Shown: positions 40,131 through 48,364, numbered from the stretch's first letter. The stretch: 51,940 nucleotides of DNA from Chloroflexota bacterium (GCA_004295045.1 SHND01000060.1:1-51940), one strand, 5' to 3'. Numbers and translations: made by a program. Notes: generated from the letters alone by a model not told the origin.

Positions 40131-41978
40131 CTATTCACGCAACTCGCGCACTTTTTGAATCAAGAGAAACAGCGCCGCCGCAACCAATGCCGCAACCAAA
40201 ATGATGCGCCAATAGGCGACAATCAAAATCAAAGTGCCAATCACGGCAAGAATGACCGCAATGGTATTGATGGTGCTGATATAGGTGCCGCGCAAAACAG
40301 ATTCAATCAAAATGAACGCGACCACCAAAACAACCAACGCCGGCAAAAAGAGGTCGGGGCGAAAAAGAAAAACGGCGACCATTCCCAACAACAACGCGCT
40401 GATGCTGATGGCTGCCCACGCTTCGGCAAGCCGATTGAACCGCATCCGTGAAAGACTCACCGGTTTGCCCAAATGAATGATATGCGCGCGCATGTCATCC
40501 GGAATCTGCGCGCGCAATTTTTCTTGGCGTCGCTCCAAAATGCCAAGCTGCGCGTCGTTTTCGGATTGCTCGCGCCGCAGAGTTTTCACCTCTTCTGAAA
40601 GTTCGTTGACTTGAAGTCGCAAATGTTCATAGGGCTGCTGCAAAAAAGGATTGCCCTGCATCGCGCGCAATTGAATGCCATATTCTTGCAACGCTTTGAC
40701 TTGCGGTTCCAACGCTTGAATGATTTCCGCTTGCCGCACATTCAATTCGGCAATGCGCGCTTCGATGAGCGGCAGCTCTTGCGGGGGGGGGGGGACTTTA
40801 TCCAGTCCCGAAAAACCCAACGGGTCGAACCACGAACCGCGCGGCGTGCCATCGCGATTGTACATCGGACCCGCGGGCGCGTTCTCGCCCGAGATTGGGT
40901 CGCGCGCAAACAAGCCCCACAAGCCGCGATATTCGCTCACCCAAGGAGTCGCTTCGCTGATGACGTTTGGCGTCCATTCTTTTTGCTGACCGGGACCAAT
41001 CGTCAACCCATCGCCGCGCGCAAAATCCACAAACGGAATGCGAAACGGATTGCTTTCATACCCCGAGCCGATGCCCAACGTCTGCCGCCAAAACCGGTTC
41101 CACACGCGCGAAATGCGCGACAACCACCCGGGCAGCGGCAAACTCACTTCGGCTTGATATTCGCCGGGACGAAAATAGGACGCGTGCGAACCCGCGCCCG
41201 CATACACGACGGGATGTTCATTGATCAAATCCAATTCCCCGCGATCCTCCCAATGTCGACGCAAATCGTCGCCGTGAAAATCGTGTGACGCGTAGCCGAC
41301 CCATTCGGGATACAACCGCCCATCGAGTTCGTACAAATACACAATCATCATTTCCCAATCCGACTCGTGGTCGTTGACACCGTGAAAGCCCGAACGCCAA
41401 CTGTTGTACGCGAGAAAAAACCAGTATTGTAAAATGATCCAGCCATTCTGCCGCACGACGCGCCCATGATAGACATATTTTTCTTGCTGCTGCTGCAATT
41501 CATCGTACTGCAATTCGGCTTGCGCGGCGACGGCGCCCGGCACGCGTCCGCGCGCGAGCAGCGTCAATGAAAATAACGCGTCCGCCAAACGTGGCAGCAA
41601 GCCGCCGCGCGCCAAACGTCCTTGCCCCGCTTTGAAAACATTTTCTTTTTTACGATGAAGTTTTCGTCCTTCGCTCAATGCGCCGACGCTCTCTTGGAAC
41701 GATTGTGGCTGCACAAAGCGCAAGTATTCCACCGCGCCAAAATCCAAATGACGCGGCTGTACTAATTTTTCCATCGTCAAAGTGCCGCGCGGCGCGAGAA
41801 TTTCTTCGCGTCCGTCGGGATAGCGCACACACAACGCGCAGAGCTGGACGTAACGTTCCACGTCCATCGGAAAAAATTGTTCGCCGAGTGTATATTTACA
41901 AACCGGCTCGAACGCGCGCAATAGTTCGAGGTCAGTTGCTGTCGAAAGCATTGAGGGGCGTGATTGGGGTGGATTCAT
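40131..41978 (-). CDS. Vps62/DUF946-like protein with coiled coil and C-terminal membrane helices
   Basis: About 615 residues. The central part has NDHESDWEMMIVYLYE and PVVYAGAGSHASYFRPGEY, the HxxDWE and GSHASYF signatures of the Vps62-like domain, a fold also seen with pore-forming or lectin modules in eukaryotes and some bacteria. A coiled coil (about 440-520) and three to four C-terminal membrane helices follow. A G12 run at 40783-40794 encodes PPPP and may be frameshift-prone. Starts at 41978 or 41951 overlap the upstream gene. Function unknown. Confidence 0.68.
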   Translation of the reverse strand: MNPPQSRPSMLSTATDLELLRAFEPVCKYTLGEQFFPMDVERYVQLCALCVRYPDGREEILAPRGTLTMEKLVQPRHLDFGAVEYLRFVQPQSFQESVGALSEGRKLHRKKENVFKAGQGRLARGGLLPRLADALFSLTLLARGRVPGAVAAQAELQYDELQQQQEKYVYHGRVVRQNGWIILQYWFFLAYNSWRSGFHGVNDHESDWEMMIVYLYELDGRLYPEWVGYASHDFHGDDLRRHWEDRGELDLINEHPVVYAGAGSHASYFRPGEYQAEVSLPLPGWLSRISRVWNRFWRQTLGIGSGYESNPFRIPFVDFARGDGLTIGPGQQKEWTPNVISEATPWVSEYRGLWGLFARDPISGENAPAGPMYNRDGTPRGSWFDPLGFSGLDKVPPPPQELPLIEARIAELNVRQAEIIQALEPQVKALQEYGIQLRAMQGNPFLQQPYEHLRLQVNELSEEVKTLRREQSENDAQLGILERRQEKLRAQIPDDMRAHIIHLGKPVSLSRMRFNRLAEAWAAISISALLLGMVAVFLFRPDLFLPALVVLVVAFILIESVLRGTYISTINTIAVILAVIGTLILIVAYWRIILVAALVAAALFLLIQKVRELRE

Positions 41979-42435
41979 TGGGTTGATATCGGATGCCAAA
42001 GATGCGACGCACATCGGATTGATTCAGCAAAAAGATGAGTAAAATTGAGAGTGCCAGTGAAAACGGTTCGAGGTTGCCTGCAAGGGCAGTTGCCACACTC
42101 AGCAAAATCCGCAGCGCTTGCCAAGTCATTTCGCCGACCCAAGCCCATTTCCGTTGACGCCAAAAGCCAATCGCGAATACGGCTTGCACAATTCCAACAA
42201 CGAGATAAGTCGTCCCTTCTACAAGCCATTCACCGGCATCGCTGAACAAGCGCTCGTCCTCAACAGACGCCAGAATTTCGATGGTCCCGCCCGATTCAAG
42301 AATTTCGCTGGCATAAATTGACAGCACGCCAAGAACGATATTCAGCAGTGCGCCAAGAATGAGAAGCCACGTCAGCACAGTCACAATGACCGGACGCTTT
42401 TTGTTCGCTTCCGCCGTAGCAGTGAGTTTTGTCAT
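41932..42435 (-). CDS. small four-TM membrane protein
   Basis: A 167-residue protein with about four hydrophobic helices (VIVTVLTWLLILGALLNIVL at the start). No family recognised. The ATG at 42435 is chosen because a consensus promoter ends 8 bp before it. Its 3' end overlaps the start region of the Vps62-like gene, so the two are probably co-transcribed. Confidence 0.72.
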   Translation of the reverse strand: MTKLTATAEANKKRPVIVTVLTWLLILGALLNIVLGVLSIYASEILESGGTIEILASVEDERLFSDAGEWLVEGTTYLVVGIVQAVFAIGFWRQRKWAWVGEMTWQALRILLSVATALAGNLEPFSLALSILLIFLLNQSDVRRIFGIRYQPNESTPITPLNAFDSN

Positions 42436-42442
42436 GCGGCGA

Positions 42443-42471
42443 ATTATACAATGCCCATTTTCGCTTGACAA
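42443..42471 (-). promoter_or_regulatory. consensus promoter, leaderless, for the 42435 gene
   Basis: On the minus strand TTGTCA (42471-42466), a 17-bp spacer and TATAAT (42448-42443). The first T of the -10 is 13 bp before the ATG, so the transcript should begin at or next to the start codon. Confidence 0.8.
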
Positions 42472-42478
42472 TGGGCAT
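42451..42478. promoter_or_regulatory. inverted repeat in the divergent region before rplS
   Basis: ATGCCCATT (42451-42459) and AATGGGCAT (42470-42478) are perfect 9-bp arms with a 10-nt centre. The arms cover the spacer and the -35 of the minus-strand promoter and lie just upstream of the rplS promoter, as an operator would. No binding protein can be named. Confidence 0.6.
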
Positions 42479-42484
42479 AGAAAT

Positions 42485-42513
42485 TTGCGCGAAACAAATG
42501 AATATGTTATATT
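42485..42513 (+). promoter_or_regulatory. rplS promoter
   Basis: TTGCGC (42485-42490), 17-bp spacer, TATATT (42508-42513). Transcription would start near 42520, about 95 nt before the rplS ATG, leaving a structured leader. Confidence 0.6.
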
Positions 42514-42526
42514 CTGCGCCTGTCAG

Positions 42527-42552
42527 CCCGCGTGGTGCGCGGGAATTTTTTT
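42527..42552 (+). terminator. terminator-like hairpin in the rplS leader
   Basis: CCCGCG-TGGTG-CGCGGG followed by AATTTTTTT. It lies between the rplS promoter and rplS. The upstream gene is divergent, so this hairpin cannot terminate that gene; it may be an attenuator controlling L19 synthesis. Confidence 0.75.
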
Positions 42553-42570
42553 GTGTCTTGAACCCGCGCC

Positions 42571-42597
42571 GTAGGGCAATTTTCAAAATTGCCTTAC
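42571..42597. repeat. dispersed palindrome GTAGGGCAATTTT... in the rplS leader
   Basis: Arms GTAGGGCAATTTT and AAAATTGCCTTAC around one base, with one mismatch. It matches the element at 30605-30631. It ends 16 bp before the rplS ATG and would form a stable hairpin close to the ribosome-binding site (GGAAAGGAAA). Confidence 0.85.
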
Positions 42598-42613
42598 CGG
42601 AAAGGAAATTACC

Positions 42614-43009
42614 ATGAACCTTGTCGAAACGGTTGTCAATGAAAATCTGAGAAAGAATGTTCCAGAACTGAGTCCCGGTGACCGCGTGCGCGTCCATGTC
42701 CGCATCGTCGAAGGCGAACGCGAACGTACCCAGGTCTTTCAAGGCGTCGTCATGCGCAAACGCGGCGGCAGTCTCAAAGAAAATTTCACCGTGCGCCGCA
42801 TCGGCGCTCACGGCGTCGGCGTCGAACGCACCTTTTTCCTCCACTCGCCCCGCCTGGAAAAAATCGAAGTCATTGCGCACGCGCACGTTCGCCGCGCGCA
42901 ATTGTATTACTTGCGCGGACGCACCGGCAAAGCCGCGCGCTTGCGTGAAAAACGCATTGACGGCAAAAAGGTCGCTGTCGAAACCGATGCAACTGAGACG
43001 GAAGAATAA
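42614..43009 (+). CDS. rplS: 50S ribosomal protein L19
   Basis: 131 residues; the L19 core is plain: LSPGDRVRVHVRIVEGERER, TQVFQGVVMRKRGG, FTVRRIGAHGVGVERTFFLH, SPRLEKIEV and AHVRRAQLYYLRGRTGKAAR. It bridges the 30S and 50S subunits. The C-terminal tail is acidic. Preceded by a leader with two hairpins and followed by a strong terminator. Confidence 0.97.
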   Translation: MNLVETVVNENLRKNVPELSPGDRVRVHVRIVEGERERTQVFQGVVMRKRGGSLKENFTVRRIGAHGVGVERTFFLHSPRLEKIEVIAHAHVRRAQLYYLRGRTGKAARLREKRIDGKKVAVETDATETEE

Positions 43010-43020
43010 TTCCAAGAATA

Positions 43021-43046
43021 CCGAGGCAGCAGCGCCTCGGTTTTTT
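43021..43046 (+). terminator. intrinsic terminator after rplS
   Basis: CCGAGGC-AGCAGC-GCCTCGG followed by T6. The T-run ends 3 bp before the ATG of rnhB, so rnhB would be transcribed only by read-through or from a promoter not seen. Confidence 0.9.
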
Positions 43047-43049
43047 GTT

Positions 43050-43715
43050 ATGCGCGTAACAAAAAATTCTCCGACATTGGAATATGAACGCGCGTTTTGG
43101 CGCGACGGGTACACCTTTGTCGCCGGAGTGGACGAAGCGGGACGCGGCGCGCTCGCGGGACCTGTCGTCGCGGCGGCGGTGATTTTGCCGCGCATCGAAA
43201 ATACGGAACAGTGGGCGCACAACGCATTGTTTCAACACATTGCGCGTGTGAACGATTCCAAACTACTGAACGAACGCGCGCGCGAAAATTTATTCGAGCC
43301 CATCTGTGAAATCGCCGTCGCGTATGCAGTTGGTTCCGCATCGCAAAGCGAAATTGACGAAATCAACATCTTGAACGCGTCCCATCTCGCCATGCACCGC
43401 GCGCTCGCACAATTGTCCCCTCCTCCCGCCGCGTTGCTCCTCGATGCGCTCGTCCTCCAAAATGTTTCGATTCCACAACAAGGCATTATTCACGGCGACG
43501 CGCTCGCGTTATCCATCTCTGCCGCGTCCATCCTCGCCAAAGTGACGCGTGACCGCTTGATGCGCGAACTCGACGCGCAATTTCCACACTATCATTTCGC
43601 GCAAAACAAAGGATACGGCACCGCCGCACATTTGCGCGCGCTGCGCGAATTTGGCGCGTCGCCCGTGCATCGCCAAACGTACGCGCCCGTTTTCCAACTG
43701 GCGTTTGACGTTTGA
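43050..43715 (+). CDS. rnhB: ribonuclease HII
   Basis: A 221-residue RNase HII that nicks RNA in RNA/DNA hybrids. Active-site residues are visible: FVAGVDEAGRGALAGPVVAA (Asp, Glu), the VNDSKLLNERARE region, and LLLDALVLQ with ISAASILAKVTRDRLMREL (further Asp). The ATG at 43050 gives a normal N-terminus but lies directly behind the rplS terminator without a ribosome-binding site. Confidence 0.93.
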   Translation: MRVTKNSPTLEYERAFWRDGYTFVAGVDEAGRGALAGPVVAAAVILPRIENTEQWAHNALFQHIARVNDSKLLNERARENLFEPICEIAVAYAVGSASQSEIDEINILNASHLAMHRALAQLSPPPAALLLDALVLQNVSIPQQGIIHGDALALSISAASILAKVTRDRLMRELDAQFPHYHFAQNKGYGTAAHLRALREFGASPVHRQTYAPVFQLAFDV

Positions 43716-43717
43716 CG

Positions 43718-43743
43718 GACAACCACAAGGGATTGCCCCTACA
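43718..43743. repeat. dispersed repeat GGACAACCACAAGGGATTGCCCCTAC-type, single copy
   Basis: A 26-bp segment ending GGATTGCCCCTAC, of a kind I recall as widely dispersed in Chloroflexota and cyanobacteria. It carries the same GCCCCTAC end as the palindrome at 21178. It starts right after the rnhB stop codon and reaches the yraN promoter region. Confidence 0.6.
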
Positions 43744-43761
43744 TGTGCTACAATCTCGCGC

Positions 43762-44142
43762 ATGGCAACCAACACGCACGCACGGAAAAATTTTGGCGAT
43801 TCCGCCGAACGTCTCGCCGCGCTGCATCTTGAACAAAACGGTTACCAAATTCTTGCGCGCAATGTGCGAACACGTTACGGCGAAATTGATCTGGTCGCGC
43901 AAGACGCGGACGGACTCGCCTTTGTCGAAGTCAAAGCGCGCCGCACGCGCAATCATGGCGCGCCCGAAGAAGCGCTCACGCCGCGCAAACAATTAAAGCT
44001 CGTTCAACTCGGCGACACCTTTATCGCCGAACATGAATTATTTCACGACAAAGCTTGGCGCATTGATGTCGTCGCGATTGAATTGGACAAAACGGGAAAA
44101 TTAATTCGCGTGGAAATTATCAAGAACGCAGTGCAAATGTAA
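43762..44142 (+). CDS. YraN/UPF0102 family protein
   Basis: 126 residues of the UPF0102 family, a PD-(D/E)XK-like nuclease fold: GDSAERLAALHLEQNGYQIL, NVRTRYGEIDLVAQD and LAFVEVKARRT (the D...ExK core). Role unknown, often next to rnhB as here. A -10-like TACAAT (43749-43754) lies 13 bp before the ATG, a leaderless arrangement. Confidence 0.92.
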   Translation: MATNTHARKNFGDSAERLAALHLEQNGYQILARNVRTRYGEIDLVAQDADGLAFVEVKARRTRNHGAPEEALTPRKQLKLVQLGDTFIAEHELFHDKAWRIDVVAIELDKTGKLIRVEIIKNAVQM

Positions 44143-44143
44143 A

Positions 44144-45088
44144 GTGGAAATTCCGAATTCCGAATTCCGAATTCCGAAACTATTCACCCTCGTCGGTCCC
44201 ACCGCTGTCGGCAAAACAGAGATCGCGCTCAAACTCGCGCGAGAATTTTTGCGTATAGAACACGCGGGCGAGATTGTCTCTGCCGATTCGCGCACGATTT
44301 ATCGCGGCATGGACATTGCGACGGCGAAACCGACGCGCGCTCAACAAGCTCTGGCACCGCATCATCTGCTTGATCTGGTCGAGCCGGACGAGGAATTGAC
44401 GCTCGCGGATTACCAACAGCGCGCGTTCGCGGCGATTGACGCTATTTTTGCGCGGGGCAAAATTCCATTCCTCGTCGGCGGAACGGGCTTGTACGTGCGC
44501 GCTGTGGTCGAGGGCTATCGCATTCCGCGCGTGCCGCCGAATATGACGCGCCGCGCCGAACTAGAACAAATTCCCGCGCCGGAATTGTATGCGCGCTTGA
44601 AAACTCTCGATCCTGAAATTGCAGAGACGATTCTGCCCAACAACACGCGGCGCATGATTCGCGCGCTCGAAGTAATTGAAGCCACCGGTGAAAAAATGTC
44701 GGAACAGCAAACGCGTCACCCTCCCCCATACGCGATTTCACAAATCGGTTTGAGTTTGCCGCGTCCGCTGCTTTATGAACGCGTGGACGCGCGCATCGAG
44801 CAAATGATCGCGCTCGGGCTGGAGGACGAAGTGCGCGGACTCGTCGCGCGCGGCTATGGGTTCGATTTGCCGAGCATGACCAGTTTGGGCTATCGCGAAA
44901 TGGGCGCGTACGTGCGCGGCGAAATCTCATTGGACGAGGCGATTGCGTTATTGAAAAGCAACACGCGCAAATTTATTCGGCATCAAGCCAATTGGTTTCG
45001 TCCGGGCGACGCGCAGATTCATTGGTTTGATTTGTCGGTACAAAATTATGATGACATTCGCGCGTTCGTCGCAAGTCAACTTGAGTAA
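44144..45088 (+). CDS. miaA: tRNA dimethylallyltransferase MiaA
   Basis: A 314-residue enzyme transferring dimethylallyl to A37 of tRNAs. P-loop LVGPTAVGKTEIAL, SADSRTIYRGMDIATAKPT, VGGTGLYVRAVVEG, and SLGYREMGAYVRG are diagnostic. The N-terminus (EIPNSEFRIPKL) is written by a heptamer array directly before the P-loop strand, and the only in-frame start before the P-loop is a GTG at 44144, 1 bp after the yraN stop. The original start seems to have been replaced by repeat sequence. Confidence 0.93.
   Translation: MEIPNSEFRIPKLFTLVGPTAVGKTEIALKLAREFLRIEHAGEIVSADSRTIYRGMDIATAKPTRAQQALAPHHLLDLVEPDEELTLADYQQRAFAAIDAIFARGKIPFLVGGTGLYVRAVVEGYRIPRVPPNMTRRAELEQIPAPELYARLKTLDPEIAETILPNNTRRMIRALEVIEATGEKMSEQQTRHPPPYAISQIGLSLPRPLLYERVDARIEQMIALGLEDEVRGLVARGYGFDLPSMTSLGYREMGAYVRGEISLDEAIALLKSNTRKFIRHQANWFRPGDAQIHWFDLSVQNYDDIRAFVASQLE
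44147..44178. repeat. heptamer array ATTCCGA x4 at the start of miaA
   Basis: Four tandem copies of ATTCCGA, in all frames encoding the cyclic heptapeptide IPNSEFR. Positions fall within the first 12 codons of miaA. Confidence 0.92.
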
Positions 45089-45187
45089 ACGCGAATTATT
45101 GCTTGGAATCGAGCATTTATGCGATCACTAACAATAACCCGCTAAAGCGTGAACCAATAAACAATACATTCTCATATTTTCTTTCCG

Positions 45188-46546
45188 ATGCAAACGCTCA
45201 ATACCCTTCGTTCTGACGCGCGCGCGATTTTTGACGCCGCACTACGCGCGGCGGACCCGCGTCTCGCCGTCGAACGCGTACTCGCGCGGCGCGGCAATCA
45301 TTTGCTGTTGAATGAGATACCGATTTTTGATTTCACGCGCGGCAAACTCACCGTGATCGGCGCAGGCAAAGCGGGCGCGCCGATGGCGCAAGCGGTGGAA
45401 GCAATCGTCAAGCCCGATGACTATCTCGGCGCGGTGAATGTCAAGTACGGACATCTCGCACGTCATCACGCGGGTGTCATCTCGAACAGTGCGCGTGATG
45501 GCGTGCGAGCGCCGACAAAATTTATTTTGCTGTACGAAGCGGGACACCCACTGCCCGATGAAAATACGCTGCGCTTTACCCATTCCCTCCTTTCACTATT
45601 GGAAGAACAAACAGAAAATGATTTGGTGTTGTGTTTGTTTTCGGGCGGCGGTTCCGCGCTGATGGAATATCTGGTGAACGGCATCACGCTCGCCGACCTG
45701 CGCGTGTTCACGAATGAATTACTGCGCTGCGGCGCGACGATTTATGAAATCAACACCTTGCGCAAACACATTTCGCAAGTGAAAGGCGGACAAATCGCGC
45801 GGCTCGCGCAACCGGCGCGCGTCGTGTCACTCGTACTTTCCGACGTGCTGGGTTCGCCGCTCGACGTGATTGCATCGGGTCCCACCGCACCCGATTCATC
45901 CACTTTTGCGGATTGCATCGCTATCGTGGAAAAATATCATTTGCGCGAAACATTTCCCCCATCCATCGTCGCACATTACGAGCGCGGCGCGCGTGGCGAA
46001 ATTGTCGAGACGCCCAAAGCGGACGATCCGCTTTTTGCGCGCGTGACGAATGTGATTATTGCAGACAACAAGATTGCGTGTGACGCGGCAGAGCGCGAGG
46101 CGCAGCAGCGCGGATATGCGGTGCAGGTTGTGTCCACAACGCTTCAGGGCGAAGCGCGCGAACTTGGACATGACATAGCTGCGCGCATCAAGCACGCGCC
46201 AACGCGCACCTGCGTGTTGGGGGGGGGTGAACCGACGGTGACGATTCGCGGCAGTGGCAAAGGCGGACGCGCGCAAGAGTTGACGTTGGCGGCGGCGATT
46301 GAAATTGAGGGCGATGCGGAACTTGTTGTGATGAGCGCGGGAACGGACGGCACGGATGGTCCCACCGACGCGGCGGGCGCGTTGGCGGACAACACAACGG
46401 TTGTACGCGCACGCGCGTTAGGCATGGACGCGCACACGTTTTTGGAAAATAATGACGCGTATCATTTTTTCGCGGCGTTGAATGATTTGATCATCACGGG
46501 ACCCACAAACACGAATGTGAATGATTTGATGATCGCGCTGCGCTAG
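45188..46546 (+). CDS. glycerate 2-kinase (DUF4147/MOFRL type)
   Basis: A 452-residue GckA/TtuD-type kinase making 2-phosphoglycerate from glycerate. VIGAGKAGAPMAQAVE and CLFSGGGSALM mark the N-terminal DUF4147 domain; GSGKGGRAQELTLAAA, SAGTDGTDGPTDAAGA and ITGPTNTNVNDL mark the MOFRL domain. A G9 run at 46219-46227 (codons for LGGGEP) is a possible slippage site. Confidence 0.93.
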   Translation: MQTLNTLRSDARAIFDAALRAADPRLAVERVLARRGNHLLLNEIPIFDFTRGKLTVIGAGKAGAPMAQAVEAIVKPDDYLGAVNVKYGHLARHHAGVISNSARDGVRAPTKFILLYEAGHPLPDENTLRFTHSLLSLLEEQTENDLVLCLFSGGGSALMEYLVNGITLADLRVFTNELLRCGATIYEINTLRKHISQVKGGQIARLAQPARVVSLVLSDVLGSPLDVIASGPTAPDSSTFADCIAIVEKYHLRETFPPSIVAHYERGARGEIVETPKADDPLFARVTNVIIADNKIACDAAEREAQQRGYAVQVVSTTLQGEARELGHDIAARIKHAPTRTCVLGGGEPTVTIRGSGKGGRAQELTLAAAIEIEGDAELVVMSAGTDGTDGPTDAAGALADNTTVVRARALGMDAHTFLENNDAYHFFAALNDLIITGPTNTNVNDLMIALR

Positions 46547-46567
46547 CCGAAATCTGATATTTGTCGC

Positions 46568-46603
46568 AAAAAAATGCCGCCAAATTTGGCGGCAATTTTT
46601 TTT
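46568..46603. terminator. bidirectional intrinsic terminator
   Basis: TGCCGCCAAATTTGGCGGCA is a self-complementary stem flanked by A7 on one side and T8 on the other. It separates the convergent glycerate kinase and Gly-rich protein genes. Confidence 0.93.
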
Positions 46604-46605
46604 GG

Positions 46606-47391
46606 TTATTGACTGCCCAGCACTTGCATCGCTTGATTCAACGTAAAAGCGGCGGATTCTTGATCCATCCCCGTTTGTGCTGTCAGCTGATTGATCATTT
46701 CATCTTGCTCATTCTGCGAAAAGGTCAATCCTTGTCCGCGCTGCATCGAACGCTGCACTCCGCCGAGCGGATCATCTGACGGCGCTTGTCCGCTGTTCAT
46801 CAACTTGTTCAAAATCATCGGAATGATAATTGCCATCGCTGCCATCGCCATTTCGCGCGGAATGCCAATTTTTTCCGCGAGCGCGTCGGCGAGCGGAGCG
46901 AATACAGAATTCATGCCGCCGCCCGTTGCGCCCGCGTTCGGCAAAGCGCCGCCCATTCCACCGCCCATCAAACCGCCGAGCAGTCCGCCCAACATGCCGC
47001 CCATCGGGTCAGCAGCTTGTCCCGCGCCCGCCGCCCCTCCACCGCCGAGCAGTGAACCCAACAGGTCTGTCATCGGGTCACCCGCGCCGCTGCCTTGTGC
47101 GCCGCCCATTAACCCGCCGAGCAAACCGCCCAAATCTGCGCCGCCCGTTGGCATCCCACCCCCACCCATCGGCGCGCCGCCCTCGCCCATCATCGGCGCG
47201 CCATCTATTCCACCGGAGAGCGAGCCGAGGACTTGATCGCCGCCTTGCGCGGGAGGTTGATTGGGCGGCGCGGCGCCGGGCTGTCCACCGCCGAGCAATG
47301 CGCCGAGTAAATCGGAAAGTTGATCTTGCGAGGCGTCGCCTTGTCCTTGCGAATCATCGGCGAGTCCGCCGAGTAAAGAGCCGAGGTCCAT
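46606..47391 (-). CDS. Gly/Met-rich protein with C-terminal helical domain
   Basis: 261 residues. Residues 1-155 are a low-complexity series of LLGGLMGGG and GGGMPTGG blocks. Residues about 165-261 are helical (FAPLADALAEKIGIPREMAM, then MINQLTAQTGMDQESAAFTL), reminiscent of DUF937/YidB-like proteins. Function unknown. It is 13 bp after the hydrolase gene on the same strand. Confidence 0.72.
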   Translation of the reverse strand: MDLGSLLGGLADDSQGQGDASQDQLSDLLGALLGGGQPGAAPPNQPPAQGGDQVLGSLSGGIDGAPMMGEGGAPMGGGGMPTGGADLGGLLGGLMGGAQGSGAGDPMTDLLGSLLGGGGAAGAGQAADPMGGMLGGLLGGLMGGGMGGALPNAGATGGGMNSVFAPLADALAEKIGIPREMAMAAMAIIIPMILNKLMNSGQAPSDDPLGGVQRSMQRGQGLTFSQNEQDEMINQLTAQTGMDQESAAFTLNQAMQVLGSQ

Positions 47392-47404
47392 TTTCCTTCT
47401 CCTT

Positions 47405-48295
47405 TTAATTTGCTTGCTGTATGATTTCGATCAAACGCGGATAAATCACTTCAGTTTTCACGCCCGGATCGTTCGGGTCCATGACATCATGGGGAATGCC
47501 GAGCGCGCGCGGAAATTGAAAGGTGAAAACTTGATTCGTCTTGTGCGCGCGCCACGCGGCGACGAACGCATCGCAGATGTCATTATTGACGGCGAAATCG
47601 TTTGCGTTCGTAATCATCCACACAGTCCGCGCGGCAGGCGGTTGTTGGCGCGCGTGGGTGAGCAACTGATCGCTCAACAGAAATGCTTGCGCGAGCGTGC
47701 GCGTGGCAAAACGCGGATAGGTGTACTCAAAGCCCGCTTGGGCGCGCACGCGCGGGTCCCACCACAAGAAAAAATTTGGCAAACGGCGAAACACGCGCGC
47801 CGCAGTTGTTGTAAAACGCGCGGGGATGAAACTCGTGCCGTACGCGGGCGAAACAATCAAAACTTGGTCCACTTGCACGCGCTCCTCTGCTGCCCACGTC
47901 GCCAGAACGCCGCCGAGCGACAACCCCATCACCGTCAGCCGATCGCCCAAGCCCAATGCCGCGTCCGTTGCTTGATTCGCCCACGCAATCATTTCAGAAG
48001 CGGTCAAGTCGCCGTGTGCGCGCGTCATGCGGTCTTTATAGCCATGATACGGCAAGCGCGGCGCGAACACATTGCAGCCGCGTTCAAACAATAACGCGCC
48101 GAGCGCATCAAATTGCTGCGTGCTGTCCGTGTAACCATGCAAGTACAAAACCGCGCGCGGCGTTTTTTCTCCGTGCGACCAAAATTTTGTGCGCGAAAGG
48201 GGATGAATTGTCTCATCGTCTTGCGTCTGCTGTTGTTGAACGCGTGACGCCGCTTCTTGAAAAGTACGCGCGGGATTGGAAACGGGTTCGCTCAT
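47405..48295 (-). CDS. alpha/beta hydrolase
   Basis: A 296-residue alpha/beta hydrolase: VLYLHGYTDSTQQFDALG (oxyanion region), GLSLGG nucleophile Ser, acid in NANDFAVNN and His in GIPHDVM. The triad looks complete; an esterase or lipase-like substrate is likely. The ATG at 48295 is preferred; the frame upstream to 48388 is repeat-like. Confidence 0.85.
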   Translation of the reverse strand: MSEPVSNPARTFQEAASRVQQQQTQDDETIHPLSRTKFWSHGEKTPRAVLYLHGYTDSTQQFDALGALLFERGCNVFAPRLPYHGYKDRMTRAHGDLTASEMIAWANQATDAALGLGDRLTVMGLSLGGVLATWAAEERVQVDQVLIVSPAYGTSFIPARFTTTAARVFRRLPNFFLWWDPRVRAQAGFEYTYPRFATRTLAQAFLLSDQLLTHARQQPPAARTVWMITNANDFAVNNDICDAFVAAWRAHKTNQVFTFQFPRALGIPHDVMDPNDPGVKTEVIYPRLIEIIQQAN

Positions 48296-48364
48296 TGATT
48301 GGTGAGAATGTCGTGTGTCAGGTGCGACACTCGCGGCAAAATAGACAGAGTTCGTTACAGAATT

